From positions 1-64,000 of the forward strand of contig JAXIVH010000493.1 in assembly GCA_036785325.1 (NCBI GenBank): a stretch of 64,000 nt of DNA, in the 5' to 3' direction. Under the pieces are notes generated by a model. That model worked only from the letters and a program-made list of their open reading frames with translations. It was not told where the DNA came from and made no database searches. Position 1 is the first letter of the stretch; every line of letters starts with the position of its first letter. Shown here piece after piece: positions 48,011 through 60,194 of the stretch. A program made the position numbers and the translations under genes. This DNA comes from Urophycis tenuis. Its lineage: Eukaryota; Chordata; Actinopteri; Gadiformes; Phycidae.

Positions 48011-49566
48011 TTAATATTTACCATTGAATGGGGAGTCTTTGTGCTTCAAGTCCTGTAATGAATAGATGAAAAAAACTAAAACAAATTGAATGAATAATTG
48101 TTGAAATCATTATGATGGGTTAAAAAAATATGGTCCACTTTTTTATTGTATATAATAACAATAATAATTATAATAATCAAAATACTTATTATATACTAAT
48201 ATACTATATTTTCTTGTCATGGTACTTAAAAGGCCTCTGTTACATTTTTCAATACACTTGTCCTTACTTAACACTTTTGCCCAAAGCAACTGTCGGTGGT
48301 TTCAGGTGCACATCATTAAGGACCAGCGAGCCCATAAGGGTTCTTGCTGATGGATGCCTGCAGGTGAGACTTCAGGCTTGTGTCTGAGTCTCTGTTTGAG
48401 ACTTGCTGAAGTTGACCAAAATGGCCTCCACTGGGTCCTCCATCGCCGTGGCAAACATTGAAAACAACAGTCAGTAGTTGTTTTGGGAGGGTTTTTCCTT
48501 CACATGTTGTGGCTACAACTATGCAACAATGATTTCCAAAGGGTGTTAATCTACCAAGCATTTTCTTTTTGATACATCATTTACATACATATACACATAT
48601 AGGCTACATCATATTATGCCGAACAATCAGCAATGATACCTAGGTCTTCACTTGAATCGATGATCTTATGATCTTATACAAAAAAAGACATGAGTCAAAA
48701 GTGGAACTAGTGGAACTTTCAGAGTGCTTTGAGACATGGTGGAATGTGGAATCGAGATAGAATGAATGCTTCGGCTGCTATAGAGATGATCTGTTTCATG
48801 TTAGCTTTCCAAATGTTTGTTATTTTGCGGGATGAAATGGTGAATAGTGACTACATTATACTTTTTGTTATTGTTATCACGTTCAAAGGTATTTTCACAT
48901 TTTCGTTTATTGAAAATACAAAATGTCTGTACCAAACAACAAAAACAGACATTTGAAACAACAGGCTGGCAAACAGCAAAATTGGGAAGTGGATGAGAAA
49001 GAGGTCTAAAGAGGTTTGACGTCACTCTGTGTCTCACAGACGCAGCATTGAACGTGCACATCTAAAAAAAAAAAACAAAGCAATATAATCAATGGTTAAT
49101 AATGGTTTCGAGTTATGTTGTGTCCACATTCTGCTGATTAGTTCTGTCTAGGTTATAAAACCACGTATACATAACTAAACGTTCAATTGTTATTTTGTAT
49201 TGTGTGTATGGGCCATTATGAATAAAGGTACCCTCAGTTTGCAAAATCAAGATTATATTATACCTCATGGTCTTTATCGTACAAAACATGTTTTTTTTTT
49301 AATTATTTGTCAAGAGTCAGATTGTTGACATGGTTTGTAATTGCCAAATGATTGTGTTTCAGCAATTCCCCTGTATCTTCCTTTTACGAAGCGTGCTGCA
49401 TGCATGAAGTAGGCCTACTTCTTGGAGTAGTAGTTACAAATGCTCGGTGTGCCAGAAGACAGAAGACGTTCGAGCACAATAGAGCGTTTCTTGACGCACC
49501 TCGCTGATGACGAGAAGCTCCGCTCTCTTCGCCACCCAGTGGTCGATCACGGCACCAATCCCCCCC

Positions 49567-49597
<31 letters not shown>

Positions 49598-49701
49598 ACA
49601 CCTCCCGTCCGTTTGTTTCGGTCCACATGGGCTCCCTCGATAAGCCTATAACCAGCAGGGGTGGCGGCTTTCACAGCAACTTTGGGCTCTGCTGGCTTTG
49701 C
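48011..49701 (-). pseudogene. Decayed AKR1B-like gene (right copy)
   Basis: Mirror of 20509-22186. The exon 2 remnant is at 49500-49701. It reads PKVAVKAATPAGYRLIEGAH, then a C/A-rich microsatellite, then GIGAVIDHWVAKRAELLVIS, without the stop seen in the left copy. A weak exon 5 remnant is at about 48388-48445 and a C-terminal exon remnant at 48011-48049. The microsatellite inside exon 2 and the missing exons argue that it cannot encode an enzyme. Confidence 0.65.
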
Positions 49702-49736
49702 CTGTGTGAACACAGTAAAGCATGCATTCCAAGATC

Positions 49737-49774
<38 letters not shown>

Positions 49775-49969
49775 TACTTTAATGATCCCTGAGGGAAATT
49801 GCATAAAATTGCATAAATCTATACGGAAAAAAAAAAAGAAAAAAAATTATATATATATACATACAAAAAGGTATGTACACAGACACACACACACACACAC
49901 ACACACACCTACGTGGCTCCCATACCATTCCAGAGGGCATTAAGAAACATAGCAGTAGTACTTAGTAGT

Positions 49970-51390
49970 GTGTCATGGGGCCGTGCCAGCGGCCCGCCTG
50001 TCGCAGCAGCTCCCGGTACTCCGCACAGTTACACGAAAAGCTGCTGGACCCCGGAGCACATCAGCCCTCGCGTGCTGAAGGCCTGTGGCCCGGCCAGCCC
50101 TGTGGAGTTCCCCAGCACCTCTTTGACCCTGAGCCTCCACCTTCAGAGAGTGCCAGTGCTCTGGAAAAACACCATGCCTTTGTTCCAGTGCCCAAACAGA
50201 GAACATCCTCTGTGGCACTGGATGAGTACAGGCCGATTGCACTGACCTCTGACATCATGGAGGACATGGAGAGGCTTGTTCTGGCACACCTCAGACCCCC
50301 TTGTGTGTAAGAAGAATTACTCTTTTTGATCCCGTGAGGGAAATTTGGTCTTTGCATTTAACCCAATCGTGAATTAGTGGAAATACACTCAGCACACAGT
50401 GATGGTGAGGCACACAGTGAGGTGAAGCACACTAATCCCGAGGCAGTGAGCTGCCAACAGCGGCGCTCGGGGAGCAGTGAGGGGTTAGGTGCCTTGCTCA
50501 CAGGCACTTCAGCCGTTCGTACCGGTCGGGGTTCGAACCGGCAACCCTCCGGTTACAAGTCCGAGGCCCTAACCAGTAGGCCGCGGCTGCCCCTAAATTT
50601 GCATATCAGCCCCATATTGGGGTTGATGATGCAATCATCTGCCTGCTGCAGGAGGGCTACTCCTCCCTGGACAGACCCAACACCTCGGCCCTTGTCATCG
50701 TTCTTTGACTTCTCCAGCGCCTTCATTACCATCCAGCCCAAGCTGCTGAGGGCAAAATTGGAGAACAGGCGGGTGGATTTTCCCCCTGGTCACATGGGTC
50801 GATGACTATCTGACGGCCAGACCGCGGCTTGTGAGATTAAAGAACTGTGAGTGTCTGACTGTTTGTGTCTGACCGTCTGATCGGCAACATCGGCGCTCCA
50901 CAGGGAACCGTGCCGTCTCCATTCCTCTTCACCACCTGTGCTGCAGATTTTTAAGTACCGCAGTGAGAGTCGTGTCGCATCTGCAGAACTACTGCAGATG
51001 ACACGACTCTGATGACAGGAGCCATTGTGGGGCATGTAGAGGGTGGGCGGGAGGATGAGTACAGGGACCTGGTTGGCATTTTTTTTTTAATTGGTGCGGG
51101 GAGAACCACCCGTGGCTGAACATGGCAAAGACAAAAGAGATGGTGGTGGACTTCAGGAGGAACAGGCCTCCGCCCACTCCAGTCTGCATTGGTGGGGTCG
51201 ACATGGTGGAATCGTACAAATACCTTAGGGGTGGTGGTGCCGGACAACAAACTGGAGTGGACTTCAAACGCGGATGCAGTCTACAAGAAGGGCCTGAGCC
51301 GGCTTTACGTCCTGAGGAGGCTCAGGTCCTTCGACGTCTGCAACCGGATGCTGAACAACGTTCTATGAGTCTGTTGTTGTGAGCACCACC
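49970..51390 (+). mobile_element. Non-LTR reverse-transcriptase relic (mirror)
   Basis: Readable pieces are EYRPIALTSDIMEDMERLV, FDFSSAFITIQPKLLRAKL, MAKTKEMVVDFRR and YKKGLSRLYVLRRLRSFDV. Frameshifts separate them, and a SINE at 50310-50593 interrupts the element. Confidence 0.8.
50310..50593 (-). mobile_element. tRNA-derived SINE (mirror)
   Basis: Counterpart of 19454-19742. Confidence 0.85.
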
Positions 51391-52720
51391 TTAATTAGCT
51401 TATTTTTAATTAGCCTATGTATATTGTTTTTAATGTATTTGTGCTGCAGCTGCTGCTACAACAATCTAATTTCCCCTCGGTGATAAATAACATTAATATT
51501 ATCTTATCTTATCATATCTTACATGTCATCCATCTGAAAAAACATCTGCAAACCTAATTAAAAAAAAGAAAACAATTGCATACGTGTATACTCTCCACGT
51601 TCCTAGGCCATTATATTTGACTCCCAGTAGAGAGTGACTAAAGATGCCAGAATTGTCGTGAAGTAGGTCTACACACAGTTAAGTAGGGCAAACCTTGAAT
51701 CTCTGTATGGACTGTGGCTAAAGCTCTCTCTGCGTGCTTTGAAATCAAAAGCGGAAAGGGACGTGGTGTGGCGTTCTGGGACAAGATAAGAATATTCATG
51801 AGCTCCAAGTTCTGAACACCCTGATGAGTTCAAATGCTATTCGTGCGTAAAAAATCGAAATGACACCCTGGTTGTTCCGATAAGAACTCATAAATATCCA
51901 AATGCGTCAGGAAGTACGCGGACGGGGCATCGGCATCTGATGGTGCGCTTCCCACCTGAGCTGGTGGTGACGCGACCCTTTGAGCCACGGGGGTTGGTCG
52001 GCACACTCTTCCCTCTGTGCCACATTTCTCTACCCTGATTTATGTTGGAATATTCTTAACAGCAGCAAATGAAAGGCCAACGTCTCAGCAATGACGGCAT
52101 ATGTTTTAACGTGCAGAAATGTGGAGTTAAAATGTTTTGGTGATTTTGACTTGAAATGTTGTGCTCCACCACCTAAGATATTTTGACAAATGCTTCTCGA
52201 ATGCTTGGAGCTTTGAGAATGTTAATACTGTTTAAAAATGAGCTAAGACAATTGAGAAAAACTAGAAAAACTAGGTCGTAATTCATTAGGTCTTTTGTGT
52301 CATGTGATGTTACTTGGGCAACTGCCCCCCCTATTGGCTGTGAGTCTCAAACCACATATGTTGACTTATAAGTTTGTATTACACTCACTACTATTCGCTG
52401 TATAATCACAATCTTGTTACTGAAGGAAAGGGCATCGTTCTGTTTTCACATTACATCACATATCATCCCATATGTAAAGACCTCAAACATTTTTTTGTCT
52501 CCTGCATTATAATCAGTAAGATTTTTCCTTTACAACAAGGTGTGGAAATAGGCTAATCCCTTAGAAGAAATATTAATAATCAACATCAAAACCTAATAAC
52601 ATTGTTAATGTAAAATAAATCACCAGACGTAAATTCTTGAGTATTACCATTTTCAAAATTGACACTTTCAGCCATTGATTTAAAATGGTTTTACAATTTG
52701 CTGTTTATTTTATTAATTTG
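51391..52720. other. Gene-free interval (mirror), nothing recognised
   Basis: Counterpart of 17346-18659. No credible exon. Confidence 0.4.
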
Positions 52721-52751
52721 CCAAACAGTCACACATACATAGTGCAACACA

Positions 52752-52797
<46 letters not shown>

Positions 52798-52820
52798 TGC
52801 ACACACACACACACATACAT

Positions 52821-52856
<36 letters not shown>

Positions 52857-53914
52857 GCACACAGGCACACACTCACACATACACAAAGTGCAAACATTCG
52901 ACAATGATACTTTCATGCAGCACTGTCTGGGAGAGGCAACGAAGAGCGTAGGAAGCAAATATTGCACATAATGTCAGTACAGGAAAGTAACTAACCATTG
53001 TGTTCACCCCTTGGTGACCAGTCATCACATTTTAACCTGGTCTTAGTAGCCAATTACCATTACAAATGCATTGGTACCATCAAGAGTACTTGTAACTTAC
53101 CAAAGTAATAATAGGCATTGTTCAAACACAGCATTGGGATATTCCTGGAGTTAGTTCCCTGCACGGACTGTGATAAAGCAGAGCAGGCTCTGCAGAAGAA
53201 AAGTAATTACTAACATGAGGTAACAGTTGATCATGACAAACCATAACAATTCATGGGTTGCAAAATTCCACTTTTACACCACAATCCAAAAAAAATTAAA
53301 ACGCTTGAAAAAAAAAAAATCTTAGATTGCATTATTGAACTCCAAAACAAATCACCAACTGTAATTGCTTGTATATATCATCCTCTACAAAAAGGTTGTG
53401 ATAGTACATTTACAAAAAACAGATCAAATTGTATTTTGGTGCGATATTGCTGCTAGTCCCATCACTCTGTCAGAGGGCAGAGGTGGAAAAGACTGCCCAA
53501 CGAAACAGTCTTCAGGAAGGTTATTGCTTCCATGCCCCCGATCAAGCTTTCTACATCTCCAACAGAAATTCTGAACAAATATTGTGTCAAACCTGAGAGC
53601 GAAGGTTCACCTTCACATGCACACAATGCTCAAAGCGCAGATGTAAACGAAACCAAAGAAATGTATCGGTCTTCCGTCACAATGGAGCCGCTTTGCATTT
53701 GATGCAGTCATGGAATATTACCACCTCACTGAAAATATTTGTTCTTTGAGGAAATTAACTCAAAACCACCCAACTGTTATCTTTCAAGTTCCTCAACCAG
53801 AAAGAAAAAAAAAAAAACTAAAATAAAATATTGAACGTGGCAAGGGCCTTTGAGAGCCTTTGTTGTGATTGTATGCATTTTTGGGAAGGTATGGGGGTGT
53901 CGGGGGGGGGGTGT
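52721..53914 (-). other. DNAJB9 3' UTR (mirror)
   Basis: Counterpart of 16127-17345. A (CA)n tract lies at 52755-52870. Confidence 0.55.
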
Positions 53915-55067
53915 CTAGGAGGAGCAGTCTGTGAAGGTGGACACCATGTTTCCCCTGCGCTGGGTGACTGTCCGGCAGTGCTGTTTACCCGTGGCCCCCT
54001 GGAACCTGCCCCCGCTCCTGGAACCGTGTGCGTTGAACGAGAACATCTTCTCCAGGTCCTCAAACATGTTGTCGAAGACCCCTCCTCCTCCGCCTGCTGC
54101 TCCTCCTCCTGCTGCTCCTCCTCCTCTACCGAAGCCCCCCTGCTGGAACTGTCTCTCGTGTGCATTGGCAGCCTCCTCCTGGTGAGCCTGGAAGTGCGCG
54201 TCAAAGTGTCTCTTCTGGTGGGCCTGGGCGTGGGCGTAGGCTTGGGAATGGGGGTCGGAGTGGTGGTGGTGCTGGTGGTGATGGTGGCGGTGATGGTGGT
54301 GGTTGTTGTTGTGATTGTGGTGCGGTTGTCCGAACTGGTCAAAGTCTTTGAATAGGTCGTCAAAGTTGAAGGACTGGAAGTACTGGTGGAAGTTGCCGCT
54401 GGGGCCGCCGCGGGCCCCGCCGTGGTGGTGGTGCTGGTGGTGCTGGCCTGTCTGCCCGGGAAAGGGGCCCCCCTGACCACCCAGCTGGTCGTACTCCCGC
54501 CTTCTCTTGTCATCCGATAGCGTCTCGTAGGCTAGAGTAGTGAAAGGAGACACACGCGTGATTGGACGTCGGTGTACACTCAACTCATGGCTATAAATAA
54601 AATAAAAAAAACGTACTTCGCAGATGCATCCCCATTGGATTTAATACAATGTTAACGCAGTTTTAGTCGCATATTCACGTCAAGTTTTCCAAGTCAAAGA
54701 GACAATCGCTGCTAATGACGACAACGCAAAACATGACAGTGCCGTTCTTATATAGGACTTACTCAATGCAGCAATGTACGTGACATGGACACACATTTAA
54801 TTTAATTAATATTTAATCAATAAGGACACGATCAACACATTTGTACTCACCCTCGGCAATTTCCCGAAACTTTGACTCGGCATCTGGGCTTTTGTTCTTG
54901 TCGGGGTGATACTTCATGGCCAACTTGTGAAAGGCCTTTTTTATCTGGCGCTCCGAAGCATCTGTGGGCACCCCGAGTATGTGGTAGAAGTCCTGGGTGG
55001 CGAGGATGAACTCCGTGATGAGGAGGATGCACACTGCAAGCAGCAGCACTGTCTGCGCGGTGGCCAT
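53915..55067 (-). CDS. dnajb9: DNAJB9 / ERdj4 ER co-chaperone (right copy)
   Basis: Exons on the minus strand 54851-55067 and 53915-54531, 277 residues, the same length as the left copy. The signal segment, J domain with HPD at 54-56, FDDLFKDF, MFEDLEKMFSF and the KHCRTVTQRRGNM tail are all present. Differences from the left copy include Thr35 for Arg35 in the loop before helix II, and Ala for Gly changes in the glycine-rich tract (GGGAAGGGAAGG here). The exon 2 acceptor differs by a 3-base deletion (ACTACTCTAG versus ACTACTCCTCTAG) but keeps AG. The upstream mirror of the ERSE-II-like site is at 55594-55604. Confidence 0.96.
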
Positions 55068-55137
55068 GGTGGGGGGACCCTTCACCCTTTGACCTGTGGG
55101 GACAGCGGGTGACAGGTGGCTTTTTTAGTGTCCCGTC

Positions 55138-55141
<4 letters not shown>

Positions 55142-55174
<33 letters not shown>
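55142..55174 (+). repeat. Poly-A run (mirror of poly-T)
   Basis: Homopolymer upstream of the DNAJB9 coding exon. Counterpart of 14861-14895. Confidence 0.9.
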
Positions 55175-55175
<1 letters not shown>

Positions 55176-55466
55176 CGGGCAAACGACTATGCCCGCAACG
55201 ATCATGGATAAACGAATATGGGACATGAAGACTGAAAAGGAGACAGGACTTCAAACATGGATGCCACACTGATATACTGGGGGGAAAGACAAGGGTGACG
55301 TTGCTGTAGCTACGTAACATTACTAAAAGTAAGTGTTGACAATAGCAGTATTTCACGAAACAAATGTAACTCGGGTTGTACGTTTTAAAACAAAAACCTT
55401 TGTAGCTGATACATAGCATCACGTAACATGTATATTCGTGAAGATAATGGGTGGTGGTTTGGTTAC

Positions 55467-55705
55467 CTGGAGTCGACCGATGACAGCTATCCGCGGGACA
55501 CGTCCATCGACTGCTCTTGTTGATTTTCAGGCGAGGTTATCAGATGTTGACGGACTGCATTCCAGAGCCGAAACACCACGACTCACAATCTGATTGGTCC
55601 ACCTCTTTACCTCCACCAAACTGGACGTATGTTATTGGTCAACACGAATTGCACGTGGAATATAGTTGCTGGTTATGGTGTTACGTCATATCCGTTGTGC
55701 CATCC
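55467..55705 (-). promoter_or_regulatory. Candidate DNAJB9 promoter and noncoding exon (mirror)
   Basis: Contains ATTGGTCCACC at 55594-55604 (ERSE-II-like, one mismatch), CACGTGG near 55653-55660 and TTACGTCA near 55681. The noncoding exon donor borders 55467. Confidence 0.45.
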
Positions 55706-56429
55706 GGAAGCGTGTATGATTATTATTTTTTTATTTTTCAATTTTTTCAGATTGTGACTTGTATACACATATTTTATTTCATTTGTGTTTCGTACTTATT
55801 TATTTGTGCACCTGTTTTCTAATTGCTTGGTTTCGAAAGATGAAAACATTTCAGTTTGTATTGTTGTATAGTGGCATAATAAGATACAATATGCATTAAT
55901 CATGATGAGGCTGAAAACATACAAAAAAAAAGTAATGCTAAATTGTGTCTATCTCCTGTTCAGCTCTGTGTGTTCGAAACAAAATATATATCACATTTTA
56001 AACATTGCGAAATAGGCTTCACAATGTCAATATCCTACCTTTGAACTATAGTGAGTTGTTCTGTATGTTTTCCTCTCAGATAATCTCAGTTACATTTCAG
56101 GAGTGAGTGACAGAGACAAACAGATATACCATATACGCATACATACGATTAGATTGATACTTTATTGGTTGTAAAGGCAGCACACATTATACAAAACGCA
56201 ACACGTACTTATGCATATACGTGTACATACAGGGCAAAAACGACTAGTTTGATCAGGCTAGCATTCGCTGTGTCAGACACGTCAGGCACAGACACTGACT
56301 GTCATGAAATGAATGTGTATGTGACGTCAATTAGTTCGTATCTTTGAAAATAACTTTAACTCATAATTATAGCCATATAATTATTATTATGTCCTCCGGC
56401 TATGTATCTACGTCAGTTAGAATCGGGGG

Positions 56430-56690
56430 AGCGGGTCTTGTTTCCATAGCGACCAACACCGACCAAGCCCCGCCCATTGCTTTTAGGTTGCAATGACGCA
56501 ATTCTAATTGACCAATGGGAGCCTCCCTTGTGTCTTGATTCAATTTTCAAATTCGTCTTTCTGTGGACGAGTCGGGAACTAGAACCAGAACCAACGGAGG
56601 CGATTTTAAAATACAAAACGTCAATGTTTTGTTAGAAAACAGTGGTATTGTCGTATTGGTTTCGTATTTTGATTGGACTACACTGCGACA
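56430..56690 (+). promoter_or_regulatory. Candidate PRC1 promoter (mirror)
   Basis: GC box GCCCCGCCC, CCAAT at 56512, the CHR-like reverse TTCAAA at 56546-56551, and ATTGG boxes near 56656 and 56671 precede the PRC1 ATG at 56691. The arrangement fits a G2/M gene. Confidence 0.4.
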
Positions 56691-59373
56691 ATGCGAAAGA
56701 GGTTAGTAAAAGTAATACGTGTTAACACTATAACATTGTTTTGGACAAAACCGTATCGGTTGTCGTCGCCAAATATATTGTGCTGGTCGACATATCGTTT
56801 CACTGGATAAGTATAACTGATCTAAAGTTAAAAACATTAGTTAACTGTAGGATTTTTTATAAATTTGGGGAAATGTACGTTAAACTCTTGCAGGAAATGA
56901 CGGGACGCCAGTGTTCTGTAGTGCATCTGCCGTATGAAATCAGCATGACAAGCGGGCGATGATTGTAGTTTAATGCCAAGTAAAAAAAAACATGATAAAT
57001 TAATCAATTATACACAACTCGGTAAGCAATACTTTTATCACCAGGAAATACAAATGCTCAAATCTGTCACTGGGTAGTCCTGCAAAAGTAACAGCAGAAA
57101 TTGCACTGGTTTCGAAGAATGTTGGACCCAATGCTTCATCATATTAAATATTTACAAATCACCTTTTCAGGGAATCTCTTAAAAATGGGTGAGATATGAC
57201 ATTTTAGGTGATTTGTTCTCATTTCACCCATGATTGCTGAATACGATAATATGATCAAATTGTAAACCTAGCCTCTTCTATTCCAGTGAGGTCCACGCAG
57301 CCGAGTCAGTGGCTTGCCTGAAAGAAGCCCTGATCAGACTAAGAGACATATGGGAAGAGGTAGGAATCCCAGAAAACCAGCGTCTCCAGAGAACCAACGT
57401 GGTCCAGCAACACATCAAAGGTATGCTGGACATGATGATCGAAGAGGAGGAGGAGATGAAGAAGCGCATGGAGACCAGCCTGGAGACGTGTCGCAAGGAA
57501 CTGGACGACCTGTACGTGGAGCTCCAGATGCCCGCCTTCCAGGAGGAGGAGGGCACCACCATGCTGCAGCTGGAGAAGGACCGGCGCACCAGGCTCGAGG
57601 TGATGAAGAAACACAAGAAGCAGAGGACGGACGACCTGCAGGCGCTCGTCGACCAGGACCGCGAGCTCTGCGACATCCTGTGCTCCACGCCCTACTGCAT
57701 CGACCGGGACTGCGTGCCGTCCTTGGAGCGCCTGGAGGGCTTCCGCAACTACATCGCCAACCTCACCAGCGAGAAGTGGCGGCGGCAGGCGGAGTTTGTG
57801 AGCATCAAGGAGCAGATCGTCCTCGCCATGGAGGACCTGGAGAGGCACCCCGAGACCAGCTTCGAGAGGGACGTGATGTGCGAGGACCAGGAGACCTTCT
57901 GCCTCTCCAACGACAACATCGCCTCGCTCAAGCTTCTGCTCGCCCAGGTACGGCGGTGCTTGTGGTCGCATCGCACGCCACTGCTTTGTTTGTAGTAGAT
58001 TTGCTCTCTTTACATAGATGTGTGTGTGTGTGTGTGTGCACATGCATGACTATCCACATACGTACTGTGGACGGGGCGGGGGACCAAAATCAACGAGAAC
58101 CGATCCCTTTTGACGCTTTTGAGTGTTCGTAGCGCAACATTATCCTACAGTAAACGCAACACACCGGTCTTGAGAATTGAAATGTAATATGTATCTCCTT
58201 TACAACCCCCCCCCCCCCCCCACCCCCCGGGCCTTCTAGTTGGAAGACTGCAAGGCGGAGATTGAGCGCCGGTGCGCGGCGTACCGCCACACAATCCAGG
58301 AGCTGTGGGACCGCCTCCAGACTCCCCAGGAGGAGCGGGAGGCCATGTCGACCCACATGGTCCGCTCCAAGGCGGCGGACGCGGGGGCGCTCCGCGCCGA
58401 GGTGGAGCGCCTGGAGGCGCTGAAGATGAAGAGCATCCGGCGCTTCGTGGAGGCCATCCGCGCCGAGCTGGCCCTGCTGTGGGACAAGTGCTTCTACAGC
58501 GGCGAGCAGCGGCAGGAGTTCGCCGCGTGCTTCGTCGACGACGCCTTCACGGAGGAGCTGCTGCGGCGGCACGAGGCGGAGGTGGCCACGCTGCAGCGGC
58601 GCTACGAGGAGCACCGCGAGCTGTTCGAGGGCGTGGCCCGCTGGCGGGAGAACTGGACGCTGTTCCTGGAGCTCGACCAGAAGGCCAACGACCCGGCCAG
58701 GCTGCACAACCGTGGCGGGAACCTGCTCCGGGAGCAGAAGCAGCGCGCCGACCTGCAGAAGAGCCTGCCCAAGCTGGAGAAGAGCCTGAAGGCCCAGATC
58801 GACCTCTGGGAGCAGGAGTGCGGCGGGGAGTTCCTGGTGGAAGGCGAGCGCTTCCTGGAGTACGTGCGGCGCCAGTGGTTGGCCCACCAGGACGAGAAGG
58901 AGAAGGAGAAGGCGGAGAGGCAGATGAAGAAAACCAAGCAGCTGGAGGAGGAGCTGAAGTTCGGGGTGCTGGCGAGGACGCCGTCCAAGAGGCGCCTGGC
59001 GACCACGCTCACGCCGGGCAAAGTGCGGAAGCTCAACGGCGCCTCCACCCTCTCCACGCCCAACAGCACCGTGAGCTCCGGCGGCACCATCTGCCACGGC
59101 TCGGTCCCCCGGCCGGCGCCGCTCGCCGCCAAAAAGGGGCTGGGCCTGCGCACGCCCGTCAACGGGAAGGCGCCCCACCCGTCGGAGCGGAACAAGGAGA
59201 ACGCCACGCCGCTTCCCGAGAAGAGCGCACTGAGCGGCGTCGGCGTCAAGGCCCAAGACGGCCACGACTTCACGTTCAACTCGATCGCCGGCTCCTACTT
59301 GGATTTTGCACGCGACCTTTCAAAGGCGTCGAAAACCAACACGAAGCTCAACTCCACCGTCAGTCATCACTGA
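56691..59373 (+). CDS. prc1: Protein regulator of cytokinesis 1 (right copy), 3 coding exons
   Basis: Exons 56691-56701, 57287-57947 and 58240-59373 give 601 residues. The 11-base first exon supplies MRK, and the codon split AG|T gives Ser, reproducing the vertebrate MR(R/K)SEV start. Domains are as in the left copy: N-terminal dimerisation coiled coil, spectrin-like microtubule-binding core (NRGGNLLREQKQRADLQK) and a basic tail with RTPSKRR (Thr471). In exon 3 I count 11 base differences from the left copy, six of them replacements (Lys/Thr, Arg/Gln, Cys/Arg, Ala/Val, Leu/Pro, Asn/Ser in left/right order). Exon 2 has at least Met/Thr and Ser/Ala. Both copies are open throughout. A C-rich homopolymer precedes the exon 3 acceptor. 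Poly(A) signal AATAAA at 59869. Confidence 0.95.
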
Positions 59374-60194
59374 TCGTTCGGCATTCAGGGGTCGTTCAGC
59401 TCTTCGGTGTTGTGGCGTACATTTTTTTTTATATATACTGGCTTCTCTTTTGCTTCTGGTTTTTTATGTTATTCTGCTGTTTGTCTGTTTTCCTTTCTTC
59501 TTTTTTTAAAAGCCTGATGTGTATTATAGGAATTTTACATATCGTTTTATTTTGTCTTTGGTTTGATGAACCTTTTCAGTGTAGCCAAGGCTCTTGGATG
59601 TGTACAGTATTTTTCTATGGTTTTCCTTCCTCCCAGGAATATGTATTTTTTCTGCTATACATTTTGCTTGGAAATCTGGCTTATTTTAGTGATCATGGCT
59701 GGAATAATACTTCCAGCATTTCGCTTTAAATTGTTTATGAAAATGTCTTTTAAAAAGGTATTTTGCGTTTCATAGTGTATCTTTATTCCTCAATATGATT
59801 TACTTTGGCTGGGATTAGAACCTTATTGCACCTCAAACTTTCTGAAATCAGGGTTGGATCAATTTGTAAATAAACGTTTTTATTTTCAAACAAAAATGTT
59901 TCTCTTGCTATTTTCAGCATTTGCATCCTTTTGTTGTCGTTCATAATGTGTATCCATTTCTCTGGAACAATCATAACGTACGCGTTGAATGACAACCAAT
60001 GCGCAACAAGTGCGCATTTAACTCGACCAATAAGGACATGTGGTCTATAATACGCCACCCGGAAGTTGTTTTACCTCATGATTTGTGCATTGTCTCGCTA
60101 TGTGGCATAGTTGCATTGATATTATTGTTTCTATCAACTGGAAGATTTTGCACTACATACGCGCATAGATTTTAATGTCAAGCATTGCACAGAA

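Noticed and set aside
58272..59729. 485-residue open frame in another frame of PRC1 exon 3
   Set aside because: Gly/Ala/Arg-rich frame shadow; the PRC1 frame is the one with homology.
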